A stretch of 64,000 bases of DNA from Streptomyces aurantiacus (GCF_001418335.1 NZ_LIPP01000183.1:1-64000); one strand, 5' to 3'. Shown: positions 25,149-34,843, counted from the first letter of the stretch. Numbers and translations: made by a program. The notes: generated by a model from the letters alone, not told the origin.

Positions 25149-27656
25149 CTACGACACGCGGATCCCGACGATGCAGGTGTCGTCGTCGGTGTCCGACCTG
25201 CTGTAGGTGAGGAGCCGGTCCAGCTGCTGGTCGAGCGTGCACGGTGACGTACGGACCGTGGTGAGCAGCTGGGTCATGGACTCCTGCATCGTGCGGTCCC
25301 GCCGCTCGATCAGACCGTCCGTGTACATCAACAGCGTGTCGTCGACCGCCAGTTGCACCTCGTCCTCGGCGTACGTCACCTCGGGCACCGCGCCCAGCAA
25401 CAGACCCTTGAGCAGGGGCAGGGACACCGCCTCCGCGGCCCGCACCAGCACGGGTGGCAGATGACCTGCCCTGGCCCAGCGCAGCGTACGGCTGTCCGGG
25501 TCGTAGATGCCGCAGACCGCGGTGGCGGTGATGGACCCCGTCAGATGGTGCGCCACGCTGTTGAGCCAGGTCAGCAGCTGGCCGGGGCCCGCACCCGTCA
25601 CGGCAAGTCCCCGCAGCGCGTTCCGCAGCACGACCATGCTCGTCGCGGCCTCCATACCGTGACCGGCCACGTCGCCCACGCACAGGAGCACGAGTCCGGA
25701 CGGCAGGACCACCGCGTCGTACCAGTCGCCGCCCACCAGCTGTTCGGTCTCGGCGGGCCGGTAGCGGACGGCCACGTCGAGCCGGGGAGCCCGCAGCGGC
25801 GCCTGGGTCGGGGGCATGATGGCGTGCTGCAACTGCAGCGTCAGCCGGTTGCGTTCGGTCGCCTGCTGCTCGGAGTGCGCGAGCTGGTCCCGCGTGGCGG
25901 CCAGCGCGACCTCCGTCCAGTGGTGGGCCGAGATGTCCTGGTAGGCCCCGCGCACGACGAACGGCCGGCCGTCGGCGTCGAGCACCGGCTCCGCCACCAC
26001 CCGGATGTGGCGGGTCACGTCGTCGGGGCCCCGGAGCCGGAACGCCGCGGACGCCGGACGCCGGTGATGGAGCAGCGTGCGCAGGAACCGGCCGATGACG
26101 ACGGCGTCGTCCGGGTGCGCGTGCAGGGCCAGTTCCTCCAGCGGCACCGGCGCGCTCGCCGGTGACCTGCCGTACAGGCTGAAGAGCTGGCTGTTCCAGG
26201 TGATGTCACCCGTGAGCAGGTTCTCCTCGAAGCCGCCGATGCGGCCCAGCCGCTGTGCGTGCTGCAGCAGGCTCGCGAGCCGTGCCGTCTCGTCCTCTAT
26301 GCGCCAGATGAGCAGCACACTGTTGCCGTGGCGGCTGATGCTGATGTCGGCCACCGACGCCAGTGTCACCTGGTCCACGAGAGAGGTGAGGCTCATGCGT
26401 TGCGCGCGGAACGGCTCCCCGGTGGCGTAGACGCGCTCGACCCGCTGGAAGAGTTCGCTCTCCCCGGCGGCCATCGGGTAGGCCTCAAGGAGCAGAGCGC
26501 CGTTGATCAGGCCGTGCGGGCGGCCGGCCGGGTCGAGGAAGCGGCTGTTGACGTGGTGGACGCGGAAGTCGACGAGGTGCCCGCCGTCGACGTACGGGAC
26601 GAGGACCAGCGCGGGGTCGTGCAGCCCGTCGGCCAGATCGACCAGTTCGGCGGCGTCCGGGAGGACCCGGGGCTCGCTGCCGGTGTCACCGCCGTGCACG
26701 AACGCGTACGTCTCCAGTGTGTGGGCGCACAGCTCCGCCAGTGCCTCGACCTGGCGGACCACCTGGGGCGGCTGCGGTTCCAGGGGAGAGGGCCAGACGA
26801 CTTCGAGGACCCCGTGGACGCGCCCCCCGGTGCCGGCGGGCAGGGCGGCCCTTCCCCCGTCGGGGTGGTCGTGCTGACCGATGGAGGGGAGGCCGGTCGC
26901 GGAGAGGGAGCGGATCCACTGCCCCGCGCGCTCGGTGAGACTCGTGCGGGCCACCGTCACCACCCCGGGGGGTACGTAGTGCCAGCGCCCGGCCTCCGCC
27001 GGTGAGAAGCCGGCACTGCCCGACAGCGTGAGGGAGCCGTCGGACCGCGCGGTCCAGATGGCCACGGCCACCGCGCCGAGCGGGGTCAGCGCGTGATGGA
27101 ACAGGGAGTCGGCGACGGCCTGTGTGTCGGGGGCCGCCAGCGCGCCGCTCTCGGCCTCCCGCAGCCGCACGGCGGCGGAGCGCTGCGTCTGCTCGGGATC
27201 GGCGGCCGTCTTCTCGCGATCGCCTGCCGTGCCCACGGCACCCTTCGCACCGGCCAGGAAGGCACCGGCCACGTCCGAAAGGCGGTCGCGGGCGGACTGG
27301 TTGATGACGTCGACGGCGAGTTCGAGCGGTGTGACCCCGGCCTGGTCGGCGAGCTCGGCGAGCTGGCGGGCGGCCTGGGCCGGTCCGCAGCCCAGCCGCT
27401 CGACCAGGATGCCCTTGGCGAGTTCGATCAGGGCACGCCCGTCGGCCTGTGCCTGGGCCGCCCGCACCTCGCGGCGCAGGCGTTCGACCGTGGCGGCCAG
27501 CTTCCCCACCGGGTAGTCGGTGGTGAGGGAGGCGAGGGCGGACTGCTCGTCCGCGGGCGTCCCGGCCGTGTCGTCGGTGCCGGCGGCGTCGGCCGTGTCG
27601 TCAGTGTCAGCCGCGTCGTCCTCGGTCGGATCAGGGCGCTGTTCAGGAAGGCTCAC
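25149..27656 (-). CDS. ANTAR-GAF-PAS-SpoIIE (PP2C) phosphatase
   Basis: An 835-residue cytoplasmic multi-domain phosphatase. An acidic Asp/Thr-rich N-terminus is followed by an ANTAR-like helical domain near residues 45-110 (ALIELAKGILVERLGCGPAQ). A GAF-like region and two PAS-type segments follow (NLLTGDITWNSQLFSLYGRS). The C-terminal SpoIIE/PP2C domain starts near residue 600, with metal-binding motifs LVGGDWYDAV, VGDVAGHGMEAA and TLLMYTDGLIERRD and DDDTCIVGI at the end. Such proteins dephosphorylate anti-anti-sigma factors. GTG 27656 has GGAG 11 bases upstream; ANTAR normally binds RNA, so an RNA input is possible. It follows the HAMP kinase by 91 bases on the same strand. Confidence 0.87.
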   Translation of the reverse strand: MSLPEQRPDPTEDDAADTDDTADAAGTDDTAGTPADEQSALASLTTDYPVGKLAATVERLRREVRAAQAQADGRALIELAKGILVERLGCGPAQAARQLAELADQAGVTPLELAVDVINQSARDRLSDVAGAFLAGAKGAVGTAGDREKTAADPEQTQRSAAVRLREAESGALAAPDTQAVADSLFHHALTPLGAVAVAIWTARSDGSLTLSGSAGFSPAEAGRWHYVPPGVVTVARTSLTERAGQWIRSLSATGLPSIGQHDHPDGGRAALPAGTGGRVHGVLEVVWPSPLEPQPPQVVRQVEALAELCAHTLETYAFVHGGDTGSEPRVLPDAAELVDLADGLHDPALVLVPYVDGGHLVDFRVHHVNSRFLDPAGRPHGLINGALLLEAYPMAAGESELFQRVERVYATGEPFRAQRMSLTSLVDQVTLASVADISISRHGNSVLLIWRIEDETARLASLLQHAQRLGRIGGFEENLLTGDITWNSQLFSLYGRSPASAPVPLEELALHAHPDDAVVIGRFLRTLLHHRRPASAAFRLRGPDDVTRHIRVVAEPVLDADGRPFVVRGAYQDISAHHWTEVALAATRDQLAHSEQQATERNRLTLQLQHAIMPPTQAPLRAPRLDVAVRYRPAETEQLVGGDWYDAVVLPSGLVLLCVGDVAGHGMEAATSMVVLRNALRGLAVTGAGPGQLLTWLNSVAHHLTGSITATAVCGIYDPDSRTLRWARAGHLPPVLVRAAEAVSLPLLKGLLLGAVPEVTYAEDEVQLAVDDTLLMYTDGLIERRDRTMQESMTQLLTTVRTSPCTLDQQLDRLLTYSRSDTDDDTCIVGIRVS

Positions 27657-27747
27657 GATGCCATTTGCTCCTCGGCGGGGGTGCCCATGGGGGCAGGGCG
27701 CGGGGCCGGCGCCCGGCCGGCGCGCACGCACGGCCGGGCGCCGTCAC

Positions 27748-30700
27748 TCACGCGGGCAGCCAACGACGGACACAGGCGATGAGGTCCTCCGTGTCGACCG
27801 GCTTGGTGACGTAGTCACTGGCCCCCGAGGCGAGGCTCTTCTCCCGGTCGCCGGGCATCGCCTTCGCCGTGACGGCGATGATGGGAAGCCCCGCGTACCG
27901 AGGCATCTTGCGGATCTCGGCCGTGGCGGCGTAGCCGTCCATCTCCGGCATCATCACGTCCATCAGGACGAGCGCGACGTCGGGATGGGCGACCAGCTTC
28001 TCGATGCCCTTGCGGCCGTTGTCCGCGTGCAGCACCCGGAACCCCTGCAGCTCCAGGATCCCGCTCAGCGCGAAGAGGTTGCGCGCGTCGTCGTCGACCA
28101 CCAGCACCGTACGGCCGGCGAAGGCGTCCTCGACGGTGTGCGGCGTGTCGGACCGCGGCTCCTCCACGCGGGCCAGGGAGGGCACGTCCCCCAGCTCCTC
28201 GGCGGAGAGGTGCAGCGCGATGCGCTCACGCAGTTCGTCCAGGCTGGACAGGAACTCCAGGGCACGCGTGCCGGAGCGGTTCTGGAGCGCCTGTTCCTGT
28301 GCCAGGTCCGCGCGGTGACCGCTGTGGACGAGCACCGGCACGTTCGCGAGCGCCGAGTCGCCCTGCATGGCCTCCAGGAAACGGGGCGCCTCGCCACCGG
28401 GCATGCCGAGTTCGAGCACGACGCAGTGGCAGGGGCCCGCGGCCAGCGCGCTCGCCGCCTCGTGCGCGCCGGAAGCGGTGACGACGTCGACCGTGCCGCG
28501 CGGGTCGCCCGCGTCCTGGCCACGCGTCACGTCCGACACCGCGCTCTCCGCGACAAGGGTCAGCAGTCCGCGTTGGCGCTCCTCGACGACCAGCAGCCGA
28601 CGCCTTCGGCGCCTGGCCGGGGCGGCCGGGCCCGAGCCCTGAGCGTCCGCCGCCGATTGCCCGGCAGGGGCCGCGCCCGTCGCCCGCTCCAGGACGCGGT
28701 CGGCGATCACCAGGTTCTCGTAGTCGGGGCGTGCCACGGGCAGGAACAGCGTGAACGTACTGCCCTGTCCCGGCGTGCTGTCGACGGTGACGGCACCGCC
28801 GAGCAGGTGTGCGATCTCCCGGGTGATGGACAGACCGAGACCGGTGCCGCCGTACTTGCGGCTCGTCGTCCCGTCCGCCTGCTGGAAGGCTCCGAAGATC
28901 GTCTCCAGATGCTGTTCCGGAATGCCGATCCCCGTGTCCTGCACGCGGAAGGCGACGATGGTGCCGCCGCGGAACACACCGGTGGGCACCTCGTGGTCGG
29001 CCGCGGGTTCGATACGCAGCTCGACGCCGCCGTGCTCGGTGAACTTGACCGCGTTCGACAGCAGGTTGCGCAGCACCTGACGCAGCCGGGAGTCGTCGGT
29101 GAGCAGGTCGGCGGGTGCGCCGGGTGCCGTACGCACGGTGAAGTCCAGGTTCTTCTGCGTCGTCATCGGCCGGAAGGTGGCCTCGACGTACTCCAGGAGC
29201 TGGCGCAGCGGGACGACCTCGGGGCTGACGTCCATCTTCCCCGCCTCGACCTTCGAAAGATCGAGGATGTCATTGATCAACTGCAGCAGGTCGGAGCCCG
29301 CCGAGTGGATGATGCCCGCGTACTCGACCTGCTTCGGGGTGAGGTTGCGGGCCGGGTTCTGCGCCAGGAGCTGGGCGAGGATCAGCAGGCTGTTCAGGGG
29401 TGTGCGCAGCTCGTGGCTCATGTTCGCCAGGAACTCCGACTTGTACTTGGAGGCCAGCGACAACTGCTGGGCCCGCGTCTCCAGCTCCTGCCGCGCCTGC
29501 TCGATCTGCAGGTTCTTCGCCTCGATGTCGCTGTTCTGGGCGGCCAGCAGGGTGGCCTTGTCCTCCAGCTCCTCGTTCGAGCGCCGCAGTTCGTCCTGCT
29601 GGACCTGCAACTCCTCGGAACGGGCCTGCAGTTCGGCGGTCAGCCGCTGGGACTCGTCGAGCAGTTCGTCGGTCCGGGCGTTGGCCACGATGGTGTTGAC
29701 GTTGACGCCGATGGTCTCCATCAGCTGTTCCAGGAAGTCCAGATGGACCTGGGTGAAGCGGGTGACCGAGGCCAGCTCGATGACTCCGAGCACCTGGTCC
29801 TCCACCACGATGGGCAGCACCACCAGGGCGGTCGGCACCGTCCGGCCGAGCCCCGAGGAGATGGCCACGTACCCGGGCGGCAGTTCGTCGACGGTGATGG
29901 CGCGCCGGCTGCGCGCGGCCTGCCCGACCAGCGAGCGGCCGAACGGGATGCGCTGGGGCCGGTCGTCCTCGGCGGGATAGCCGTACGAGCCGACGAGCCG
30001 CAGTTCGCTGCCGTTGCCGGTCTCCTCCGCGAGGTAGAACGCCCCGTACTGGGCCGAGGCGAGGGGCGTGAGCTCGTCCATGATGAGCTCGGCCACCACG
30101 GACAGGTCCCGGTGGCCCTGCATCAGGCCCGACGCCCGCGCGAGGTTGGACTTGAGCCAGTCCTGCTCCTGGTTGGCCCGGGTGGTCTCGCGCAGGGACT
30201 CCACCATGGAGTTGATGTTGTCCTTGAGTTCGGAGACCTCGCCCGACGCCTCGACGGTGATCGAGCGGGTCAGGTCGCCCTCGGCGACGGCGCTGGCGAC
30301 CTCGGCGATCGCACGCACCTGCCGTGTCAGGTTGCCCGCGAGCTCGTTGACGTTCTCCGTCAGGCGCTTCCAGGTTCCGGACACGCCCTCCACCTCGGCC
30401 TGTCCGCCGAGCCGGCCCTCGCTGCCGACCTCGCGGGCGACGCGGGTGACCTCGGCGGCGAAGGCGGAGAGCTGGTCGACCATGGTGTTGATGGTGGTCT
30501 TGAGTTCGAGGATCTCGCCGCGGGCGTCGACGTCGATCTTCTTGGACAGGTCGCCCCTGGCCACCGCCGTCGTCACCAGGGCGATGTTGCGCACCTGACC
30601 GGTGAGGTTGCCCGCCATCGAGTTGACGTTGTCGGTCAGGTCCTTCCAGGTGCCCGCCACGTTCGGCACCTGGGCCTGGCCGCCGAGGCGTCCCTCGGTG

Positions 30701-32049
30701 CCGACCTCGCGGGCGACGCGGGTGACCTCGTCGGCGAACGCGGACAGGGTGTCGACCATGGTGTTGATGACGTCCGCCAGGGCGGCGACCTCGCCCTTGG
30801 CCTCCACGGTGATCCGCTGGGAGAGGTCCCCGCGGGCGACGGCCGCGGCGACCTGGGCGATCGAGCGGACCTGGCCCGTCAGGTTCGACGCCATCACGTT
30901 GACGTTGTCGGTGAGGTCCTTCCAGGTGCCCGAGACCCCGCGGACGGTGGCCTGCCCGCCCAGGTTGCCGGCGGTGCCGACCTCCCGGGCGACGCGTGTC
31001 ACCTCGTCGGCGAAGGCGGACAACTGGTCCACCATCGTGTTGAGGGTCTCCTTCAGCGCGAGCATCTCGCCGCGGGCGTCCACGGTGATCTTCTGGGACA
31101 GGTCGCCCCTGGCGACCGCGGTCGCCACCTGGGCGACGTTGCGGACCTGTGCGGTGAGGTTGCCGGCCATGAAGTTCACGGAGTCGGTCAGGTCACGCCA
31201 GGTGCCCTTGACTCCCTTGACGTCCGCCTGTCCGCCGAGGCGCCCCTCGGTGCCGACCTCGCGGGCGACGCGGGTCACTTCGTCGGCGAAGGCGGACAGC
31301 TGGTCGACCATCGTGTTGATGGTGTTCTTCAGTTCGAGGATCTCGCCGCGGGCGTCCACGGTGATCTTCTGGGACAGGTCGCCCCTGGCGACCGCGGTCG
31401 TCACCTGGGCGACGTTGCGGACCTGCGCGGTGAGGTTGCCCGCCATCAGGTTGACCGAGTCGGTGAGATCGCGCCACACACCACCGACGGCGGGCACCTG
31501 GGCCTGTCCGCCGAGCCGGCCCTCGCTGCCGACCTCGCGGGCGACGCGGGTGACCTCGTCGGCGAAGGCGGACAGCTGGTCGACCATCGTGTTGACGGTC
31601 TCCTTCAGCTGGAGGATCTCGCCGCGCGCCGGAACGTCGATCTTCTGGGAGAGGTCGCCCTTGGCCACCGCCGTCGCCACCTGTGCGATGTCGCGGACCT
31701 GGGTCGTCAGGTTGCCCGACATGGCGTTGACCGAGTCGGTGAGATCGGCCCAGGTCCCGGAGACCCCCGGTACCTCCGCCTGTCCGCCCAGGGTGCCCTC
31801 GGTGCCCACCTCGCGGGCGACACGGGTCACTTCGGAGGTGAACACCGACAACTGGTCGACCATGCCGTTGAAGACGGTGGCGATGTCGCCCAGGAGCCCG
31901 TCCCCGTCGTCCGGCAGACGTGTGCCGAAGTCGCCGTCCCGTACCGCGGTCAGGCCGGCCAGCAGCTGCCGCAGCTCCTGCTCGCCCGGCGTACGCCCGA
32001 CGGCATCAGTCCTCTGGCTGGTCATGCGCACCCTCGTTCCATGCCTCAT
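27748..32049 (-). CDS. Poly-HAMP hybrid histidine kinase with two receiver domains
   Basis: A soluble hybrid sensor kinase of about 1433 residues with no membrane segment. It starts with seven HAMP-type units of 92 residues each (repeating GDLSQKITVDARGEILELK). A GAF domain follows (VAELIMDELTPLASAQYGAF), then a coiled coil. HisKA has FLANMSHELRTPLNS. HATPase has NLLSNAVKFTEHGG, DTGIGIP and GGTGLGLSI. Receiver 1 (LLVVEE and VVLELGMPGG) has Glu in place of the phospho-acceptor and acidic-pocket Asp residues. Receiver 2 is canonical (VLVVDDDARN, LMDVMMPEMDG, then Lys in YVTKPVD). Either ATG 32049 or ATG 32025 could be the start; both have GAGG-type sites. Such kinases act in osmotic and general stress signalling, and the phosphatase downstream and sigma genes upstream support that. 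Confidence 0.9.
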   Translation of the reverse strand: MRHGTRVRMTSQRTDAVGRTPGEQELRQLLAGLTAVRDGDFGTRLPDDGDGLLGDIATVFNGMVDQLSVFTSEVTRVAREVGTEGTLGGQAEVPGVSGTWADLTDSVNAMSGNLTTQVRDIAQVATAVAKGDLSQKIDVPARGEILQLKETVNTMVDQLSAFADEVTRVAREVGSEGRLGGQAQVPAVGGVWRDLTDSVNLMAGNLTAQVRNVAQVTTAVARGDLSQKITVDARGEILELKNTINTMVDQLSAFADEVTRVAREVGTEGRLGGQADVKGVKGTWRDLTDSVNFMAGNLTAQVRNVAQVATAVARGDLSQKITVDARGEMLALKETLNTMVDQLSAFADEVTRVAREVGTAGNLGGQATVRGVSGTWKDLTDNVNVMASNLTGQVRSIAQVAAAVARGDLSQRITVEAKGEVAALADVINTMVDTLSAFADEVTRVAREVGTEGRLGGQAQVPNVAGTWKDLTDNVNSMAGNLTGQVRNIALVTTAVARGDLSKKIDVDARGEILELKTTINTMVDQLSAFAAEVTRVAREVGSEGRLGGQAEVEGVSGTWKRLTENVNELAGNLTRQVRAIAEVASAVAEGDLTRSITVEASGEVSELKDNINSMVESLRETTRANQEQDWLKSNLARASGLMQGHRDLSVVAELIMDELTPLASAQYGAFYLAEETGNGSELRLVGSYGYPAEDDRPQRIPFGRSLVGQAARSRRAITVDELPPGYVAISSGLGRTVPTALVVLPIVVEDQVLGVIELASVTRFTQVHLDFLEQLMETIGVNVNTIVANARTDELLDESQRLTAELQARSEELQVQQDELRRSNEELEDKATLLAAQNSDIEAKNLQIEQARQELETRAQQLSLASKYKSEFLANMSHELRTPLNSLLILAQLLAQNPARNLTPKQVEYAGIIHSAGSDLLQLINDILDLSKVEAGKMDVSPEVVPLRQLLEYVEATFRPMTTQKNLDFTVRTAPGAPADLLTDDSRLRQVLRNLLSNAVKFTEHGGVELRIEPAADHEVPTGVFRGGTIVAFRVQDTGIGIPEQHLETIFGAFQQADGTTSRKYGGTGLGLSITREIAHLLGGAVTVDSTPGQGSTFTLFLPVARPDYENLVIADRVLERATGAAPAGQSAADAQGSGPAAPARRRRRRLLVVEERQRGLLTLVAESAVSDVTRGQDAGDPRGTVDVVTASGAHEAASALAAGPCHCVVLELGMPGGEAPRFLEAMQGDSALANVPVLVHSGHRADLAQEQALQNRSGTRALEFLSSLDELRERIALHLSAEELGDVPSLARVEEPRSDTPHTVEDAFAGRTVLVVDDDARNLFALSGILELQGFRVLHADNGRKGIEKLVAHPDVALVLMDVMMPEMDGYAATAEIRKMPRYAGLPIIAVTAKAMPGDREKSLASGASDYVTKPVDTEDLIACVRRWLPA
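30195..32000 (-). repeat. 276-bp tandem coding repeats (HAMP units)
   Basis: Within the kinase gene a 276-bp (92-codon) unit recurs about seven times; the MVDQL-coding segment appears near 30197, 30474, 30750, 31026, 31302, 31578 and 31854. Neighbouring units share long identical DNA stretches (for example near 31071-31126 and 31347-31402), more than amino-acid constraint alone needs. Confidence 0.85.
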
Positions 32050-32463
32050 GGGTCCCTCGGGAAAAGGGACTCGGAACTTCAGGCCCACTGCCGGACCAAA
32101 CCCTCGTGGGATGTCCCGTCGTACGGGTCCGCCCACGAGGAAAATACGCCGCAGGTTATCCCGTAAGCGAGTTGTGAACAAAGTGTGGTGCCGAAATCGC
32201 CGGGCCGAGGACAGAAGGTGAGCAAGTCGAGGCCGGAGTGGGGGCAGCCGCGGCCCGTATGTGGGCGAGTCGCTGCCAGTACGTGCGCAAGTCGAGACCC
32301 ATGGAACGCGGAACGACGTCACCCGGCCGCCGGGGAGCACGCATCTCCACCACCGACCGAGCCCGTCGTCACGGCCCGGCGAGCAGAGGCTCGGGGGACC
32401 GCGGCGACGGGCTCGGCCACCGGCGTAGGGGGGAGCGCCGGTCGGGTGGGGTTCTGAGGAGCG
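32050..32463. other. Intergenic region upstream of the kinase gene
   Basis: About 414 bases lie between the kinase start and the sigma gene stop, both on the minus strand. The part near 32150-32190 is AT-richer and should contain the kinase promoter. On the minus strand TTGTTC and ACGGGATAA there are spaced like a SigB-type promoter but match poorly. A CACCGGCG/CGCCGGT-type inverted repeat near 32417-32443 may terminate the sigma gene transcript. No gene is evident. Confidence 0.4.
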
Positions 32464-33378
32464 TCAGGCCACCGAGGGATCGAGCAGGCCGACGCGGAGC
32501 CGCTTGATGATGCGGCTGATCAGACGCGACACATGCATCTGGGAGATGCCGAGGAGCTCGCCGATCTCGGCCTGTGTGCGCTCCTCGACGAACCGCAGAT
32601 GGATGATGTGGCGCTGGCGCTCGTCGAGCTCGGCGACGAGGGGCGCCAGGGAGTGGAGGTCCTCCACGAGCTCCAGCGACCGGTCGTTCTCGCCGATGAA
32701 GTCGGCCAGGACGGACTCGCCGTGCGAGCCGTTGTCGGGAGCCAGGGCCGCGTCGAGCGACGAGGAGTTGTAGCAGTTCGCCGCCTTGCGGGCCTCGATG
32801 ACCTCCGCCTCGGGCAGCGACATGAGCTGTGACAGTTCGAGGGTCGTGGGAGTACGCCCCAGGCGGGTCCGCAGTTCCTCCGTGGCCTTCGCCAGCTCGA
32901 CCCGGGCCTCCTGCAGCCGGCGCGGCACATGGACGGCCCAGCTCGTGTCACGGAAGAACCGCTTGATCTCGCCGACGATGTAGGGAACGGCGAAGGAGGT
33001 GAACTCCACCTCGCGCGACAGCTCGAACCGGTCGATGGCCTTGATGAGCCCGATGGTGCCGACCTGGACGATGTCCTCCATCGAGTCGCCCCGGCCCCGG
33101 AACCGGGAGGCCGCGTACCGCACGAGGGACACGTTCATCTCGATCAGGGTGTTGCGCGCGTACTGGTATTCGTGGGTGCCTTCCTCCAGCACGGCCAGGC
33201 GGTCGAAGAACTGCCGGGACAGATCCCGGGCGTCCTTGGGCTTGATGCGTGACGGGTCCTCGATGAGAGGCAGTTCCGTCTCGTCCATCATCCGGGTCCG
33301 CTGCGCCGTGGCCGTTGCTCCGACTGCCGTCACGGCTGCCATGCCGTCCACCCCACTCACCGTCGCCGTTACTGACAC
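32464..33378 (-). CDS. SigB/F/G-family RNA polymerase sigma factor (copy 1)
   Basis: A 304-residue stress sigma factor. Region 2 is SLVRYAASRFRGRGDSMEDI and VQVGTIGLIKAIDRFELSRE, then FTSFAVPYIVGEIKRFFRD. Region 3 is WAVHVPRRLQEARVELAKAT. Region 4 is LDERQRHIIHLRFVEERTQA with GISQMHVSRLISRIIKRL as the recognition helix. The frame is open as far as 35046, but GTG 33378 is preceded by AAGGAGG and fits the family length (extra N-terminal 30 residues before MMDETELP). It is divergent from a second sigma gene of the same family. Partner-switching control by an anti-sigma ATPase (such as the one at 36371) is expected for this family. Confidence 0.9.
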   Translation of the reverse strand: MSVTATVSGVDGMAAVTAVGATATAQRTRMMDETELPLIEDPSRIKPKDARDLSRQFFDRLAVLEEGTHEYQYARNTLIEMNVSLVRYAASRFRGRGDSMEDIVQVGTIGLIKAIDRFELSREVEFTSFAVPYIVGEIKRFFRDTSWAVHVPRRLQEARVELAKATEELRTRLGRTPTTLELSQLMSLPEAEVIEARKAANCYNSSSLDAALAPDNGSHGESVLADFIGENDRSLELVEDLHSLAPLVAELDERQRHIIHLRFVEERTQAEIGELLGISQMHVSRLISRIIKRLRVGLLDPSVA

Positions 33379-33693
33379 ACGCCGTCTGCCCTCCTTCACA
33401 CGGCTCATGCCCACGAGTTCCGAAGGAGCGCGGATCCGCGGAGGATCTGGCCTGAAGTCGACGCCCAAGCCCTTCTCCCTCCGGTTCCCGTGCAGGGACA
33501 TCAGGACGCCGCGCCGTCGATTTCGAGACGCGGTGTTTCTCCCCGGGAAGTCAGGGAAAGCGGAATTTCGTGCTTCGGACCGGAGGCACGCCCGCAGGAA
33601 CGGTTCAGCCGGCTGCGGTGGCGCTCCGGTGTATCCGGACGTCACCGCCCTGCGGCATCCCCTCGCAAGCCACTTGTTCAGGAGCGAATCCGC
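33379..33693. other. Divergent promoter region of two sigma genes
   Basis: This 315-base gap separates the two divergent sigma genes. A GTTT followed 15 bases later by GGGAAA on the plus strand (about 33533-33557) is a weak SigB-like match. I see no clear operator. Frames crossing it are not coding. Confidence 0.4.
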
Positions 33694-34635
33694 ATGCGTA
33701 TCGACTTGTCGACAAGCCGCCTTGAGGAACCCGTGTCCGCCGAGGAGAAGCCCGAGTCCGCGGAGACGGCAGAGGTGACAGGCCCGCCCGCCCGGTCCGC
33801 CACAGTGCGGCATTCGCACGACGACGCCCCTGACTCGGCGACCGACTTCGCCCGGCTGACCGCGTTGGAGGACGGACCCGAGCGGGACGCCGTCCGCGAC
33901 GAGTTGGCGACGGCATGGCTGCCCATGGCCCACCGCATCGCCGGCCGGTTCCGCGACCGGGGCGAGAACATCGAGGACCTGCGCCAGGTCGCGGCGGTCG
34001 GTCTGGTGAAGGCCATAGACCGGTTCGACCCCTCCCGCGGGGCGTTCGAGAGCTATGCCGTGCCCACCATCACGGGTGAGGTGAAGCGGCACTTCCGTGA
34101 CCGCATGTGGGCGCTGAGGGTGCCCCGCCGGGTACAGGAGCTGCGCAACAAGGTGCGGCTCGCCCGCCGTGACCTCACGCTCAACCCGGGGGCGCCCGAG
34201 CCGACGACGGCCGAGATAGCGGCGCACGCGGGGCTGACGGAGGACGAGGTCGCCGCGGGGATGGAGGCGATGGAGAGCTTTAGCACGCTGTCCCTGGACG
34301 CCGAACTGTCGTCCACGGACGACAACTACAGCCTCGCGGACACCCTGGGCGACCCCGACTCCTCCTACGACGTGGTCGTGGACCGCGAAGCGGCGAAGGA
34401 AGGACTCCGCCGGCTGCCGGAACGGGAGCGGGACATCCTGTACATGCGCTTCTTCGAGGACATGACGCAGAACCGCATAGCCGACCGGCTCGGCATCTCC
34501 CAGATGCACGTCTCGCGACTCATCACGCGCAGCTGCGCACGGGTGAGGGACGAGGCACTGGGCGGACCGTCCCGCTCCGGCCGCGGCGCCGCCGACGGCC
34601 GTACGGAGGGCAACGGCCGTACGGAGGGCAAGTGA
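33694..34635 (+). CDS. SigB/F/G-family RNA polymerase sigma factor (copy 2)
   Basis: A 313-residue sigma factor. A divergent, Glu/Ala-rich N-terminus of about 60 residues is followed by region 2 (LPMAHRIAGRFRDRGENIED, VGLVKAIDRFDPSRGAFESY), then WALRVPRRVQELRNKVRLAR. Region 4 is LPERERDILYMRFFEDMTQN with GISQMHVSRLITRSCARV. The last 25 residues contain a short GRTEGN/GRTEGK duplication. ATG 33694 has AGGAG about eight bases upstream; the open frame back to 33490 is non-coding. It shares most of the recognition helix with the divergent copy, so the two may recognise similar GNNT/GGGTAY promoters. Confidence 0.9.
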   Translation: MRIDLSTSRLEEPVSAEEKPESAETAEVTGPPARSATVRHSHDDAPDSATDFARLTALEDGPERDAVRDELATAWLPMAHRIAGRFRDRGENIEDLRQVAAVGLVKAIDRFDPSRGAFESYAVPTITGEVKRHFRDRMWALRVPRRVQELRNKVRLARRDLTLNPGAPEPTTAEIAAHAGLTEDEVAAGMEAMESFSTLSLDAELSSTDDNYSLADTLGDPDSSYDVVVDREAAKEGLRRLPERERDILYMRFFEDMTQNRIADRLGISQMHVSRLITRSCARVRDEALGGPSRSGRGAADGRTEGNGRTEGK

Positions 34636-34730
34636 CGCGACCCGCGGTCCCCGGCCCGCCCGCGCCGTCCCGCCAGGATCTCCCCCTGGCGGACACCCAT
34701 GACGCCGGAGACGCTGTCGCGCGGTGAACT

Positions 34731-34768
34731 GTCCGGGCCGGCCGCACACAGGTGCGGCCGGCCCGGAC
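34731..34768. terminator. 17-bp perfect-stem terminator
   Basis: A perfect 17-bp stem (34731-34747 with 34752-34768) has the 4-base loop ACAG. It lies 95 bases after the sigma gene stop. A 13-bp tandem duplication (CCGACGTACGACA) overlaps its right end by one base at 34768. Confidence 0.85.
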
Positions 34769-34843
34769 CGACGTACGACACCGACGTACGACCGCGGCAC
34801 ACATGACACACATGCGGCACACGTCACGACACACATCACGACA

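Noticed and set aside
33533..33557. SigB-type promoter for the second sigma gene (GTTT-N15-GGGAAA)
   Set aside because: The -10 element departs from GGGTAY at key positions, so I list it only as a weak match.
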